Origin: Actinoplanes sp. NBC_00393
Lineage (GTDB): Bacteria; Actinomycetota; Actinomycetes; Mycobacteriales; Micromonosporaceae
DNA: 64,000 nucleotides
NCBI RefSeq assembly: GCF_036053395.1
Contig: NZ_CP107942.1
Span: 2,818,501-2,882,500, forward strand
Direction of reading: 5' to 3'
Each line of letters begins with the position of its first letter. Within the stretch, counting starts at the first letter, position 1. The notes below the pieces were generated by a model. The model made no database searches. It was given only the letters and a program-made list of their open reading frames with translations, and was not told where the DNA came from. A program made the translations under genes and the position numbers. Shown piece after piece: positions 26,558-34,998 of the stretch.

Positions 26558-27050
26558 CCGCCCGGACCATCCGGATCTCCCGGATCCCGCCGTCGACCTG
26601 GACCGCCCCGTCGGCCATGAACCCGTGCTTGCGGTAGAACGCCTGAGCGCGCGGGTTCGGGTCGGCCACCCACAGCGCCGCCGACTCGCCCGGATCGACG
26701 ACCGCTTCCAGCAGCGCGCGTCCGGCGCCGGTGCCGTGCTCGGCGGCGCACACGTAGAGCACATACAACTGCCGTCCCCACGCCGCCCCGGCGTCCAGCG
26801 GCGGGCCGGACATCGCGATGCCGATCAGCTCGCCGTCGCGCTCGGCGACCGCCACCCGGTTCGCGCGGTACCGCTCGTCGGTCAGCGCGGCCGTCCAGAA
26901 CCGCTGCCGCGCAGGCACGAAGCCCGGGTCGTCTAGGACAGCGTCCGGCACGATCCCGCGGTAGGTCTCCTGCCAGCTGCGCACGTTGACCAGCGCCATC
27001 TGCCCGGCATCCTCGGCTCGGGCGGGGCGCACGGTCAGCGGCGAACCCAC
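26550..27050 (-). CDS. GNAT family N-acetyltransferase
   Basis: 166 residues if started at the GTG 27048-27050, just before the fold's first strand (LTVRPARAEDA); a GTG at 27092 is equally in frame. Acetyl-CoA motif A is Q/R-x-x-G-x-G/A-like here as EHGTGAGRALLEAVV, preceded by LYVLYVCAAE. WQETYRGIVPDAVLD matches the broad Rv-type N-acetyltransferase group. Substrate unknown. Divergent from the serine hydrolase/MerR operon. Confidence 0.85.
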   Translation of the reverse strand: MGSPLTVRPARAEDAGQMALVNVRSWQETYRGIVPDAVLDDPGFVPARQRFWTAALTDERYRANRVAVAERDGELIGIAMSGPPLDAGAAWGRQLYVLYVCAAEHGTGAGRALLEAVVDPGESAALWVADPNPRAQAFYRKHGFMADGAVQVDGGIREIRMVRAVS

Positions 27051-27100
27051 GGCCGCATCGTAGGGCCCGTGCACATGTGTGAGCCAGGTCACTGTTGAGG

Positions 27101-27115
27101 TTGACCTTGGGTCAA
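27101..27115. promoter_or_regulatory. MerR-type operator
   Basis: TTGACCTTGGGTCAA is a perfect 6+3+6 inverted repeat 49 bp before the serine-hydrolase start. MerR regulators bind such dyads inside long-spacer promoters, and a merR gene is second in this operon. Confidence 0.6.
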
Positions 27116-27164
27116 GGCGGAGTCTTCTCGCAGCCGCAGTACAGACCGCAGAGGAGTAGACACC

Positions 27165-28241
27165 ATGTCGCAGTTGCAGACGGCGATCGAGGAGATCGTC
27201 GAGTCCGGATTCGTCGGGGTGTCGTTGCGCGTGCACGACGAGCAGGGGGAGTGGGTCGGCAGCGCCGGGGCCGCCGAGCTGGGCGGGACCGAGAAGCCGC
27301 CGGTCGACGGGTATCACCGCATCGGCAGCAACACCAAGACGTTCACCGCGACTCTCGTACTGCAGCTGGTCGCCGAAGGCAGGCTCGGGCTGGACGATCC
27401 GGTCGGCAAGCACCTCAGCGAGTTCGGGGTGGACCAGCGGATCACGGTGCGGATGCTGTTGCAGCACACCAGCGGGCTGTTCAACTTCACCGGTGAGGTT
27501 TACCCGGACGGGACGATCGCGCCGGGGATCGCCATTCCGTACGGCCCGACTGGGCAGCAATGGCTGGACAACCGGTTCCGGACCTATCGGCCCGAGGAAC
27601 TGGTGCGGCTCGCGCTGGGCGAGCCGGCCCGGTTCGAGCCGGGAGCGGGCTGGAGCTACTCGAACACCAACTATGTGCTCGCCCGGCTGCTCGTCGAGAA
27701 GGTCACCGGTCGTTCGTACGCTCAAGAATTGCAGCGTTTGATCGTCGGGCCCCTCGGGCTGGCCGGCACCCTGGTGCCGGACGCCTCGCCGGAGCTGCCC
27801 GCGCCGCACGCGCACGCCTACTACCGGCACGGTGACACGATCGTTGACGTCACCCGGCAGAATCCGTCCTGGATCTCCACCGGCGGTGACATGATCTCCA
27901 CCAACCGGGACCTGCACACGTTCATCTCGGCGCTGCTGGGCGGCCGGCTCCTGCCGGCTGAGCTGCTGACCGAGATGTGCAGGCCGCTCCCGACCGGCAT
28001 CCCCGACATGGAGTACGGCCTGGGCGTCTTCGTAGTGACCACGGATAGTGGCGGCACGCTCATCTCGCACAACGGGGCGGCGGTCGGGCATGCGGCGCTG
28101 ATGTACAGCACGCCCGACGGCCGCAAGACCCTCACCGCCACGCTGAACTGCGTCGACGACGCCACCCTGTCGATCGGTCCGGCGTTCCAGAAGGCCCAGC
28201 AGCGGCTCGTCGGCGAGGTATTCGGCAGAGTGAGCGGATGA
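27165..28241 (+). CDS. Serine hydrolase (D-alanyl-D-alanine carboxypeptidase-like)
   Basis: 358 residues. Active-site motifs Ser55-x-x-Lys58 (SNTK), Tyr165-Ser-Asn167 (YSN) and HNG near the C-terminus (ISHNGAAVG) fit the beta-lactamase/R61-DD-peptidase family. No signal peptide is seen, so a cytosolic esterase or peptidase role is more likely than cell-wall work. ATGA overlap couples it to the merR gene. Under the operator at 27101-27115 it is probably induced by the MerR ligand. Confidence 0.88.
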   Translation: MSQLQTAIEEIVESGFVGVSLRVHDEQGEWVGSAGAAELGGTEKPPVDGYHRIGSNTKTFTATLVLQLVAEGRLGLDDPVGKHLSEFGVDQRITVRMLLQHTSGLFNFTGEVYPDGTIAPGIAIPYGPTGQQWLDNRFRTYRPEELVRLALGEPARFEPGAGWSYSNTNYVLARLLVEKVTGRSYAQELQRLIVGPLGLAGTLVPDASPELPAPHAHAYYRHGDTIVDVTRQNPSWISTGGDMISTNRDLHTFISALLGGRLLPAELLTEMCRPLPTGIPDMEYGLGVFVVTTDSGGTLISHNGAAVGHAALMYSTPDGRKTLTATLNCVDDATLSIGPAFQKAQQRLVGEVFGRVSG

Positions 28242-29020
28242 GCAACGGGGTGACGATCGGGCAGGCGGCCGCGTTCGTCGGCGTCACGATCAAGACGGTG
28301 CGGCACTACCACAAGCTCGGCCTGGCCGAGGAGCCGCACCGTGACAGCTCCGGCTACCGGCGGTACGGATCGGCCGACCTGCTGCGGCTCGTGCAGGTGC
28401 GGACGCTGGCCGAGGCCGGGGTGCCGCTGGCCGAGATCGGGCCGATGCTCGACGCCGACGGTGAGGGGTTCGCCGCCGCGCTCGCCGGCGTCGAGCGGCA
28501 GCTCACCGCACGCATCGACGAGCTGACGGCGCGGCGCGACACGCTGCACCGGCTCGCCGACGGTGACCGGGCCCTGCTGCCGGACCGTGCTGTCACTCTG
28601 CTGGAACGGATGCCGGGCCTCGGCTTCACCGAGGCCGAGGTGGCCGCCACCCGGGACGGCTGGGTGCTGGCCCGGGCCCTGGTCCCGGACGGCTTCGACG
28701 ACTACCTGACCCACTTCGAGCACGCCCTGCAGGACACCCGCCTGGTCACCCTGACCAGGCGGGCCGCCGAAGCCGCGGCCTGGGAGCCGGACGACCCCCG
28801 CATCGCCGAGCTCGCCACCGCTGCGGCCGAGCACTACCTCGCTGATCCCGTGCTGCTGAAGACCGTTACCGGCCTACGTGCCCGCACCGAAGCTGCTACC
28901 CGGTACACCCTGATCGCCCACCACGGCGAGGAGCCGACGCCGGCCGCGGCACGGCTGACCGCGCTGTTCGAGGCCAGGCTCCGCGCCGCCGGCATCCACA
29001 TCCCCGCGACGTCCCGGTGA
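28238..29020 (+). CDS. MerR family transcriptional regulator
   Basis: 260 residues; the ATG overlaps the serine-hydrolase stop. N-terminal MerR winged helix (TIGQAAAFVGVTIKTVRHYHKLGLAEEPHRDSSGYRRYG, read in parts) and coiled-coil dimer helix about 85-115, then a helical ligand-binding domain of about 140 residues as in drug-sensing (TipA/BmrR-like) members. No metal-binding cysteines. Likely activates its own operon through the dyad at 27101-27115. Confidence 0.92.
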   Translation: MSNGVTIGQAAAFVGVTIKTVRHYHKLGLAEEPHRDSSGYRRYGSADLLRLVQVRTLAEAGVPLAEIGPMLDADGEGFAAALAGVERQLTARIDELTARRDTLHRLADGDRALLPDRAVTLLERMPGLGFTEAEVAATRDGWVLARALVPDGFDDYLTHFEHALQDTRLVTLTRRAAEAAAWEPDDPRIAELATAAAEHYLADPVLLKTVTGLRARTEAATRYTLIAHHGEEPTPAAARLTALFEARLRAAGIHIPATSR

Positions 29021-29096
29021 AGCCCGCTTGACGCCGTCGCACGGTATGCCTATGACCATGCAGACGGTTCCGCACAACCCGGCCGGCGCGGTCTAA

Positions 29097-30480
29097 TACT
29101 GCTACGGCGGATCACTACTTCGAGTAGTTCTGGATCGTTTGCCGGACGTGGTGACGGTTGAGCAGGTTCAGGGTTGGGATGAGGCGTTCCAGGAGTTCTT
29201 CCTGGAGTTCTCGCACCATTTCGGCCGGGTGGAGACCCGCTGGCAGGCACGGAAGTACTTGCGCGGATTGATGGCTCCGATCGAACGGCGTAACAGCTGG
29301 ACCCTCGCCGAGCATGCCGGTGATGCCACCCCGGACTCGATGCAAGCGCTGCTGTGCAGCCCGTGTTTCGACCGGGACGCGGTCCGTGACGCTGTCCGGG
29401 CCCGGATCGTCGCGGAGCTCGGCGATCCGGGTGGAGTGCTGGTCGCTGACGAGACCGGGTTCATCAAGAAGGGCAAACACTCCGCCGGGGTCCAACGGCA
29501 GTACACCGGGACCACCGGCAAGGTCGACAACTGCCAGATCGGGGTTTTCCTCGCCTATCACGCCCCGGCCGGGCAGGCGTTGATCGACCGGGAGCTGTAT
29601 CTGCCGGCATCGTGGACCGACGACCGAGACCGGTGCCGCAAGGCGAACATCGGCGACGAGGTCGCGTTCGCGACCAAACCACAGCAGGCGAAAACCATGC
29701 TGGAACGCGCCGTCGACGCCGGGACGCCGTTCGCCTGGTTCACCGCCGACGAGGCCTACGGCCAGAACCGGGGTCTGCGCGACTGGTGTGAAGAACAAGA
29801 CATCCACTACGTGATGGCCACCCGCAAAGATCATGAGGTGCCTGCCGGACTGCACACCACCACCCGCGTCGACGCCCTCATCAGCCGAATCCGGGCCGGG
29901 GCATGGCGGCGGATCTCCTGCGGCGACGGCGCCCATGGGCCGCGGGTCTACGACTGGGTGTCCACCCCGATCCGTGCTGAGTTCCCGCACGGCCGCCGCG
30001 GCTGGGTTCTCGCCCGCCGCAACATCAACACCGGCGAGCTGGCCTACTACGTGTGCTTCGGCCCGCGCGGTACCCGGCTACGGACTCTCGTTCGCACGGC
30101 GGGCTCACGGTGGGCGGTCGAGGAGGGCTTCCAGACCACCAAGAACGAGGTCGGCCTGGACCAGTACCAGGCCCGCCGCTACGACGGCTGGTATGCCCAC
30201 ATCACCCTGGCCATGGCCGCCGCCGCGTTCCTCATCGTCACCCGCACCACCGAGAACGCCGCCAGCAAACACCCGCCGACGATGACGAGGACGGCCTGAT
30301 CCCGCTGACCGTCAACGAGATCAGACGCCTGTTCGCCGCTCTCGTCCTGGCCGTTCAGCACCCCGCCGCACACATACTGGCCTGGTCCAACTTCCGCCGC
30401 CGCTGCCTGCAGCGAGCCCGCAACTCCCACTACCGCAAACGACTCAGCACGCTCGGAAGCTACGAACCCCCGTAGCAGTA
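29097..30480 (+). mobile_element. IS701-family insertion sequence
   Basis: 1384 bp. Ends are inverted repeats beginning TACTGCTACGG (left, 29097) and, read inward on the other strand, TACTGCTACGG (right, ending 30480), with partial similarity continuing about 25 bp. The flanks are a 4-bp direct repeat CTAA (29093-29096 and 30481-30484), the expected target duplication size and sequence for IS701. It carries one transposase gene whose last part is out of frame. Confidence 0.93.
29139..30299 (+). CDS. IS701 family transposase, C-terminus frameshifted
   Basis: 386 residues from a TTG start. DDE residues are visible: Asp in VADETGFIKKG, Asp in WFTADEAYG, Glu in WAVEEGFQTTKNEVGLDQY. The frame ends early at TGA 30297-30299. 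The usual family tail (LIPLTVNEIRRLFAALVL ... SHYRKRL) continues in the -1 frame from about 30280 to the TAG at 30473-30475, inside the right inverted repeat. Thus about 60 C-terminal residues are displaced by a small indel near 30270-30290, and the enzyme may be inactive unless frameshifting occurs. Confidence 0.85.
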   Translation: MPDVVTVEQVQGWDEAFQEFFLEFSHHFGRVETRWQARKYLRGLMAPIERRNSWTLAEHAGDATPDSMQALLCSPCFDRDAVRDAVRARIVAELGDPGGVLVADETGFIKKGKHSAGVQRQYTGTTGKVDNCQIGVFLAYHAPAGQALIDRELYLPASWTDDRDRCRKANIGDEVAFATKPQQAKTMLERAVDAGTPFAWFTADEAYGQNRGLRDWCEEQDIHYVMATRKDHEVPAGLHTTTRVDALISRIRAGAWRRISCGDGAHGPRVYDWVSTPIRAEFPHGRRGWVLARRNINTGELAYYVCFGPRGTRLRTLVRTAGSRWAVEEGFQTTKNEVGLDQYQARRYDGWYAHITLAMAAAAFLIVTRTTENAASKHPPTMTRTA

Positions 30481-30799
30481 CTAAGCCGCGACCGGCGACT
30501 ACGTCCACGCCATGGAGGTCCGCGGCGCCCAGCGGATGCCCTTCGTCGCCGGCACCATGGGACTCGACCCGGCCGGCGTCCCCGGTGCTGACCTGAACGA
30601 GCAGCTGGAGCTGCTCTGGTCCAACATCCGCGCGATCCTCGCGTCCGCAGACATGACGGTGGACCACATCGTCCGGCTCACCAGCTACCTGCGCGACCCG
30701 GGCTACGCCTAGGCGAACGCTGCTGCCCGGATCAAGGCCCTGGGCGGGCGGCCGGCGACGCCGATGCAGCACGCTGTGCGATGACCCGTCTCCTGCGCG

Positions 30800-31210
30800 T
30801 CAGGAGAAGCACCTTGTCGCGACCGTGTCGGTCTCGCTGTAGATCCTGAAGTCAGGCACATACCCCCATGTGTTGGCGGGAGTATCGGCCTTGGTGTAGA
30901 GCCAGCGGGTCGGATGCGGACCTCGGCCGTGATATTCGCCGTGGTCGTTGAAGCACATGAACCAACTGCGTGATGTCGTCAGCTTTCCGGCCGGTTCGGC
31001 GAACGTCGCACCCGAATAGACCGTCGTCGGAGCCACGTTGTCGCAATACGCGATCCGCGCGGTGTACGGCGGATGATTGGGATTGGTCTTGTAAGTGTTG
31101 GTCTGGACGCACGCACTGGCTGCATACACCGGCGACGTGGGTAGGGCGATCATGGCAAAGGTTGCCACCGAAGTGGCGGCCAATGCGCTGATCCGCTGCG
31201 ATCGGGACAT
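30800..31210 (-). CDS. Small secreted four-cysteine protein (SH3-like?)
   Basis: 136 residues from the ATG at 31208-31210, preceded by AAGGAG. Signal peptide about 1-31 (SALAATSVATFAMIALPTSPVYAA). The mature 105 residues contain four cysteines (ACVQ, AYCDN, FMCFN, TRCFS), probably two disulfides, and a beta-rich pattern (NVAPTTVYSGATF, SWFMCFND, TWGYVPDF) reminiscent of bacterial SH3-like domains. Function unknown. Similar small secreted proteins are common in streptomycetes. Confidence 0.75.
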   Translation of the reverse strand: MSRSQRISALAATSVATFAMIALPTSPVYAASACVQTNTYKTNPNHPPYTARIAYCDNVAPTTVYSGATFAEPAGKLTTSRSWFMCFNDHGEYHGRGPHPTRWLYTKADTPANTWGYVPDFRIYSETDTVATRCFS

Positions 31211-31318
31211 GCGGCAAATCTCCTTTGCTCCGGCCGGCGCGCTGAGTGGAACCGGCACGCCGCCGATACTGCGGAGGGAGCTATTCGCCGCGCAAACACT
31301 TCACGATTCGTCGAAACG

Positions 31319-31939
31319 TCATCGCGCGAAAACGCTCTGCAGCATTTCGTATTGGAACGCGCACGCCTGACGGAACACCTCCACGAGATCGGTGTCCTCA
31401 CCGGACTGGCGGCGCATCGCCCACTCGTCGAGCGCGGCCCGCATGGCAGCCGTGACCGTGTCCATCATCACCCGGGCGCGCAGCTCCGACCCGCCGCCGA
31501 GAGCGGAGGCGATCCGGTCCTGGTTGGCGCGGCAGAACTCGGCGTCCAGATTCATCGCGACCCGGCGCAGGTTGTCGTCGCGCGCGACCAGGCAGCGGAC
31601 CCGCAGCAGCCGGTCGATCGGCGCGCTGCCGCCCGCGCTCAACTCGGCGAGTGCCGCCGAGACGGCCTCGAAGACGTCCGGCAGTCCGCTCGAACCGGCG
31701 ATCCGGGTGGCGATGGCCTCCTGGAAAACCCGATTGACGTCGAGGGCGGCATCTTCTTTGGTGGGGAAGTAGCGGAAGAACGTCCGCTGCGAGACACCGG
31801 CGGTCGCGGCGATGTCCTCGACGGTGGTGCGCTCGGACCCGCGCTGGGCGAACAGGTCGATGGCCGCGGCCTCGATCTCGGCACGGGTGGCGAGTCGGCG
31901 CCGCTCCCGCAGATCCGTGGTGTCAGTCACGCGCACCAT
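31319..31939 (-). CDS. TetR family transcriptional regulator
   Basis: 206 residues from the ATG at 31937-31939. TetR helix-turn-helix (TTVEDIAATAGVSQRTFFRYFPTKEDAAL, in parts) followed by a ligand-binding domain (RLLRVRCLVARDDNLRRVAMNLDAEF) of the type seen with drug exporters. It is divergent from an MFS exporter, with the palindrome TGGCAGTCACTGCCA between them. Probably represses the exporter and itself. Confidence 0.92.
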   Translation of the reverse strand: MVRVTDTTDLRERRRLATRAEIEAAAIDLFAQRGSERTTVEDIAATAGVSQRTFFRYFPTKEDAALDVNRVFQEAIATRIAGSSGLPDVFEAVSAALAELSAGGSAPIDRLLRVRCLVARDDNLRRVAMNLDAEFCRANQDRIASALGGGSELRARVMMDTVTAAMRAALDEWAMRRQSGEDTDLVEVFRQACAFQYEMLQSVFAR

Positions 31940-31956
31940 GCTAGCGCTTGCCGAGT

Positions 31957-31971
31957 TGGCAGTCACTGCCA
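31957..31971. promoter_or_regulatory. TetR operator between tetR and MFS exporter
   Basis: TGGCAGTCACTGCCA, a perfect 7+1+7 inverted repeat 17 bp from the tetR start and 36 bp from the exporter start. A degenerate half (TTGCTGCCACTCAA) follows at about 31981. Confidence 0.7.
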
Positions 31972-32007
31972 CTATGCTGGTTGCTGCCACTCAACGGAGG
32001 AGCTCCT

Positions 32008-33486
32008 GTGACCACCGCATCTCGGACCACCGCGTCAACCGCACCGCCGGAGGACCGGACAACCGGGCTGAGCAGCTCCGACCGGACCCTGATCGGCCTG
32101 CTCGTGTTCTCCGCGTTCGTCGTGATCCTCAACGAGACGGTCATGTCGCTCGCGCTGCCGCGCCTCATGGCGGACCTGCAGATCTCCGCGGCGACCGGGC
32201 AGTGGCTGACCACCGGCTTCCTGCTGGCGATGGCCGTGGTCATCCCGGCGACCGGCTTCATCATGCAGCGCTTCACGCTGCGCCAGATCTTCGTCGCCGC
32301 GATGGGCCTGTTCAGCCTCGGCACCGCCATCGCCGCCGCCGCACCCGGCTTCGAACTGCTCCTGGCCGGCCGCATCGTGCAGGCCGCCGGCACCGGTGTG
32401 ATGATCCCGCTGGTCATGACGACCGCGATGACGCTGGTCCCGCCGCACGCCCGCGGCCGGATCATGGGCCTCATCTCGATCGTCATCTCGGTGGCGCCCG
32501 CGGTCGGCCCGACCATCTCCGGTCTGGTGCTGTCCCGGCTGAGCTGGCGCTGGCTGTTCCTGGTCGTCCTGCCGATCGCCCTGCTCACCCTGGCACTGGG
32601 CGCCTGGAAGGTCCGCAACATCACCACGCCGAAGCAGGCGCACCTGGACGTACTCTCTCTGGTCCTGTCCGCCGCCGGTTTCGGCGGTCTGATCTACGGC
32701 CTGTCGAGCCTCGGTGAAGCCGCCGGTCACGCCCCGGTCGCGCCCTGGATCCCGGTCACCGCCGGCCTGGCTGCCCTCGCCCTGTTCGTGTGGCGCCAGC
32801 GAGCCCTGCAGAACGGCCGCGGCCCGCTGATGGACCTGCGCGTCTTCCGGCACCGCTCGTTCACCGTCAGTCTGCTCGTACTGGTGACGGGTTTCATCGG
32901 CCTGTTCGGCGCGCTGATCCTGCTGCCCATCTACCTGCAGAACGTGCACGGCACCGGCACCCTCGAGGCCGGCCTGCTGGTCCTGCCCGGCGGCGTCGCC
33001 ATGGGCGTGCTGTCGCCGATCGTCGGCCGCCTCTACGACCGCTTCGGCCCGCGCCCGCTGGTGCTGCCCGGCACGATCGCCCTCACCGCCGCGCTGTGGT
33101 TGCTGTCCACAGCCGGCCCGACGACGCCGCTAGCCCTGGTGGTCGGCTACCACGTCCTGCTGACCAGCGGCCTGGCCACGTTGCTGACCCCGCTGATGAC
33201 CGCCGCGCTCGGCGCCCTGCCCGCTGACCTCTATGGCCACGGCAGCGCCATCATCAGCACCTTGCAGCAGGTCGGGGGCGCGGCCGGCACGGCCCTGTTC
33301 ATCACCGTGCTGTCCAAGACCACCACGTCGCGCCTCGCCGACGGCGCCGACACCCTGTCGGCCACCACGGCCGGCATCCAGCAGGCTTTCCTGTGGGGCG
33401 CGGCCATCTCCCTGGTCGCGGTCGCAGTCTCCCTTCTGGTACGCCGTACCGAAGCGGTCGTCCCGGGCCACGCCGCCATCCACTGA
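32008..33486 (+). CDS. MFS transporter, DHA2 family (drug:H+ antiporter, 14 TMS)
   Basis: 492 residues from a GTG with GGAGG seven bases upstream. About 14 transmembrane helices; motif A-like region (GFIMQRFTLRQIF) and motif C in helix 5 (GLISIVISVAPAVGPTISGLVL, in parts) identify an EmrB/LmrB-type antiporter. Expected to expel hydrophobic drugs or metabolites using the proton gradient. Controlled by the divergent TetR. The region 33487-33584 after it holds no gene. Confidence 0.92.
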   Translation: MTTASRTTASTAPPEDRTTGLSSSDRTLIGLLVFSAFVVILNETVMSLALPRLMADLQISAATGQWLTTGFLLAMAVVIPATGFIMQRFTLRQIFVAAMGLFSLGTAIAAAAPGFELLLAGRIVQAAGTGVMIPLVMTTAMTLVPPHARGRIMGLISIVISVAPAVGPTISGLVLSRLSWRWLFLVVLPIALLTLALGAWKVRNITTPKQAHLDVLSLVLSAAGFGGLIYGLSSLGEAAGHAPVAPWIPVTAGLAALALFVWRQRALQNGRGPLMDLRVFRHRSFTVSLLVLVTGFIGLFGALILLPIYLQNVHGTGTLEAGLLVLPGGVAMGVLSPIVGRLYDRFGPRPLVLPGTIALTAALWLLSTAGPTTPLALVVGYHVLLTSGLATLLTPLMTAALGALPADLYGHGSAIISTLQQVGGAAGTALFITVLSKTTTSRLADGADTLSATTAGIQQAFLWGAAISLVAVAVSLLVRRTEAVVPGHAAIH

Positions 33487-33584
33487 CCACGTCGGCCGGC
33501 CGGTGTTGTCCGCCCGGATCAGCGCCTCTGAGCGTCCGAGCGGCCCTGCCGGCCGTGACAACCCTCAGCGCCGCCGGCTTCTGC

Positions 33585-34320
33585 TCAGGTCCGGTGGGCT
33601 GGGGCCGGCCAGACCGGTTGCAGCACGTGCCAGTCGTGGGGATGCCGGCGGACCGCGTCCGTGAAGACGTCGGCCAGCTCCTGCGTCATAGCCGCCACCC
33701 GGGCCCGGGTGGCGGCTTCACGGCCCGGGAGGATCTCCGGGTGGATCCGGACCCGCAGTCGCGGACCGTTGTACCAGAGCGACACGGGCAGCAGCGCGGC
33801 CCCGGTGCGCAGCGCCAGCTGCGCGGGCCCGGCCGGGAACGTCGTCGGCGCGCCGCAGAACCGCACGCCGATGCCGGCCGCGGACGTGTCCCGGTCAGCG
33901 ACCAGGCACACCACCTCGCCGGCACGCAGCCGCTGGGCGAGCGTGGTGACCGTCCGCCGAGTCTCGTCGGCGGGGAGCACCTCGATGCCGAGCGCCGCAC
34001 GGTGGCTTACGAACCGCTGATAGAGCCGCTCCGGCCGCAGGCGTTGCGCGACCGTGGCGAACCGGTGCCCGCTCAGCACCAGCGCGGCGCCGGCCATTTG
34101 AGTACGCGCCCCGAGCGGCCGCGGCGGTCACGGCTGGACTGTCCACGGCCTGGCCGAGCACCTGGCCCAGGTTGACCCGCAGCTGGCGCATCCCGCCCGC
34201 ACCCGACCAGCGCATCCCGGCGGCGACGGAGTCGAAGACGAGCCCGGCGACCGGGCCCGGCAACCGCGGCGTGACTCGCCAGGCAAGGCTGTAGAGCCAG
34301 CTGGCAAGATCCTCTCTCAC
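33585..34320 (-). pseudogene. Phosphatidylinositol-mannoside/lauroyl-type acyltransferase, internally deleted
   Basis: The N-terminal 75 residues (GTG at 34320, MREDLASWLYSLAWRVTPRLPGPV...RVNLGQVLG) and the C-terminal 170 residues in another frame (AGAALVLSGHRFATVAQRLRPERLYQRFV ... LVADRDTSAAGIGVRF ... GPAQLALRTGA) match one PatA/HtrB-like acyltransferase. At about 34095 the middle is missing: roughly 50-60 residues including the catalytic H-x4-D (HxGNWD) box are lost and the frame changes. It cannot make active enzyme. Intact relatives acylate phosphatidylinositol mannosides in the membrane. Confidence 0.75.
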
Positions 34321-34336
34321 ACCGGGATGGTAACCG

Positions 34337-34915
34337 TCACCGCTTCATCGTTGCGGCATGGATGCCGTCGAGCAGCACCCGCAGGTATCGCTCGATGCGA
34401 TCGGCGGGGTCGGCACCGATCCGCAGGGCGAACGCGGTGCCGCAGACCAGGTGGTGCAGGTCCTCATCGGTGAGGCCGGGGCGCAGCGAACCAGCCTGTC
34501 GCGCCCGCTCGAGCACCTCGCGGGCCGCCGTCCTGAACTCCTCGCGATGAGCGGTCGTCTGTGTGAAGGCGTCCTGCTCGGCTCCGGTGGAGATCACTTC
34601 GGCGAACGCGGGATCGGTCAGCTGCCCCAGGAGTAGGGCGCGCAGCAGGACCTCGACTCCGGTCCAGGCGTCATCGTGCCGGCTCGCGTTGCGAGCTTCC
34701 TCGACCAGTGTGGCGAAGGCGCTCTCGGCGAGCGCTTCGATGAGGGCCCGGCGGGTCGGGAAGTGCCGGTACACCGTCCCGACGCCCATCCCGGCCCGGC
34801 GGGCGATGTCGTTGAGCTGCAGAGCCATATCACCCTCGGCCATCGCTTCGCGGGCTGTCACCAGCAGCTGGTCACGGTTACGGGCGGCGTCGGCGCGAAG
34901 CGGTGGAGTCACCAC
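34337..34915 (-). CDS. TetR family transcriptional regulator
   Basis: 192 residues. TetR helix-turn-helix (LNDIARRAGMGVGTVYRHFPTRRALIEAL, in parts) and a SbtR-like C-terminal domain. Divergent from an SDR gene, with two CGGAT-N5-ATCCG palindromes between them, so it most likely represses the SDR and itself. Starts at a GTG in GTGGTGACT. Confidence 0.92.
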   Translation of the reverse strand: MVTPPLRADAARNRDQLLVTAREAMAEGDMALQLNDIARRAGMGVGTVYRHFPTRRALIEALAESAFATLVEEARNASRHDDAWTGVEVLLRALLLGQLTDPAFAEVISTGAEQDAFTQTTAHREEFRTAAREVLERARQAGSLRPGLTDEDLHHLVCGTAFALRIGADPADRIERYLRVLLDGIHAATMKR

Positions 34916-34930
34916 GCCACTCTACCTAAC

Positions 34931-34978
34931 CGGATTGACAATCCGCTTACGCTGCCCTTGAATCGGATAAGTAATCCG
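34931..34978. promoter_or_regulatory. Tandem TetR operators (CGGAT-N5-ATCCG)
   Basis: CGGATTGACAATCCG (34931-34945) and CGGATAAGTAATCCG (34964-34978), both followed by CTTA, centres 33 bp apart. They fill the 83-bp gap between divergent tetR and SDR starts. Confidence 0.75.
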
Positions 34979-34998
34979 CTTAGCGCTCGGGAGAACCC

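Larger units (their letters stand above)
29052..30784 (+). pseudogene. RidA (YjgF/UK114) family gene, interrupted by IS701-type element
   Basis: Residues before the insertion (MTMQTVPHNPAGAV, 29052-29093) join in frame to the part after it (30485 onward: AATGDYVHAMEVRGAQRMPF, FVAGTMGLDPAGV, LELLWSNIRAILASADMTVDHIVRLTSYLRD). These are typical of a RidA-like enamine/imine deaminase. The gene is dead three ways: the 1384-bp element, an in-frame TAA that is part of the CTAA target itself, and a TAG at 30710-30712 where relatives have Glu. The C-terminus also diverges and ends at 30784, without the last conserved strand. Confidence 0.85.
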
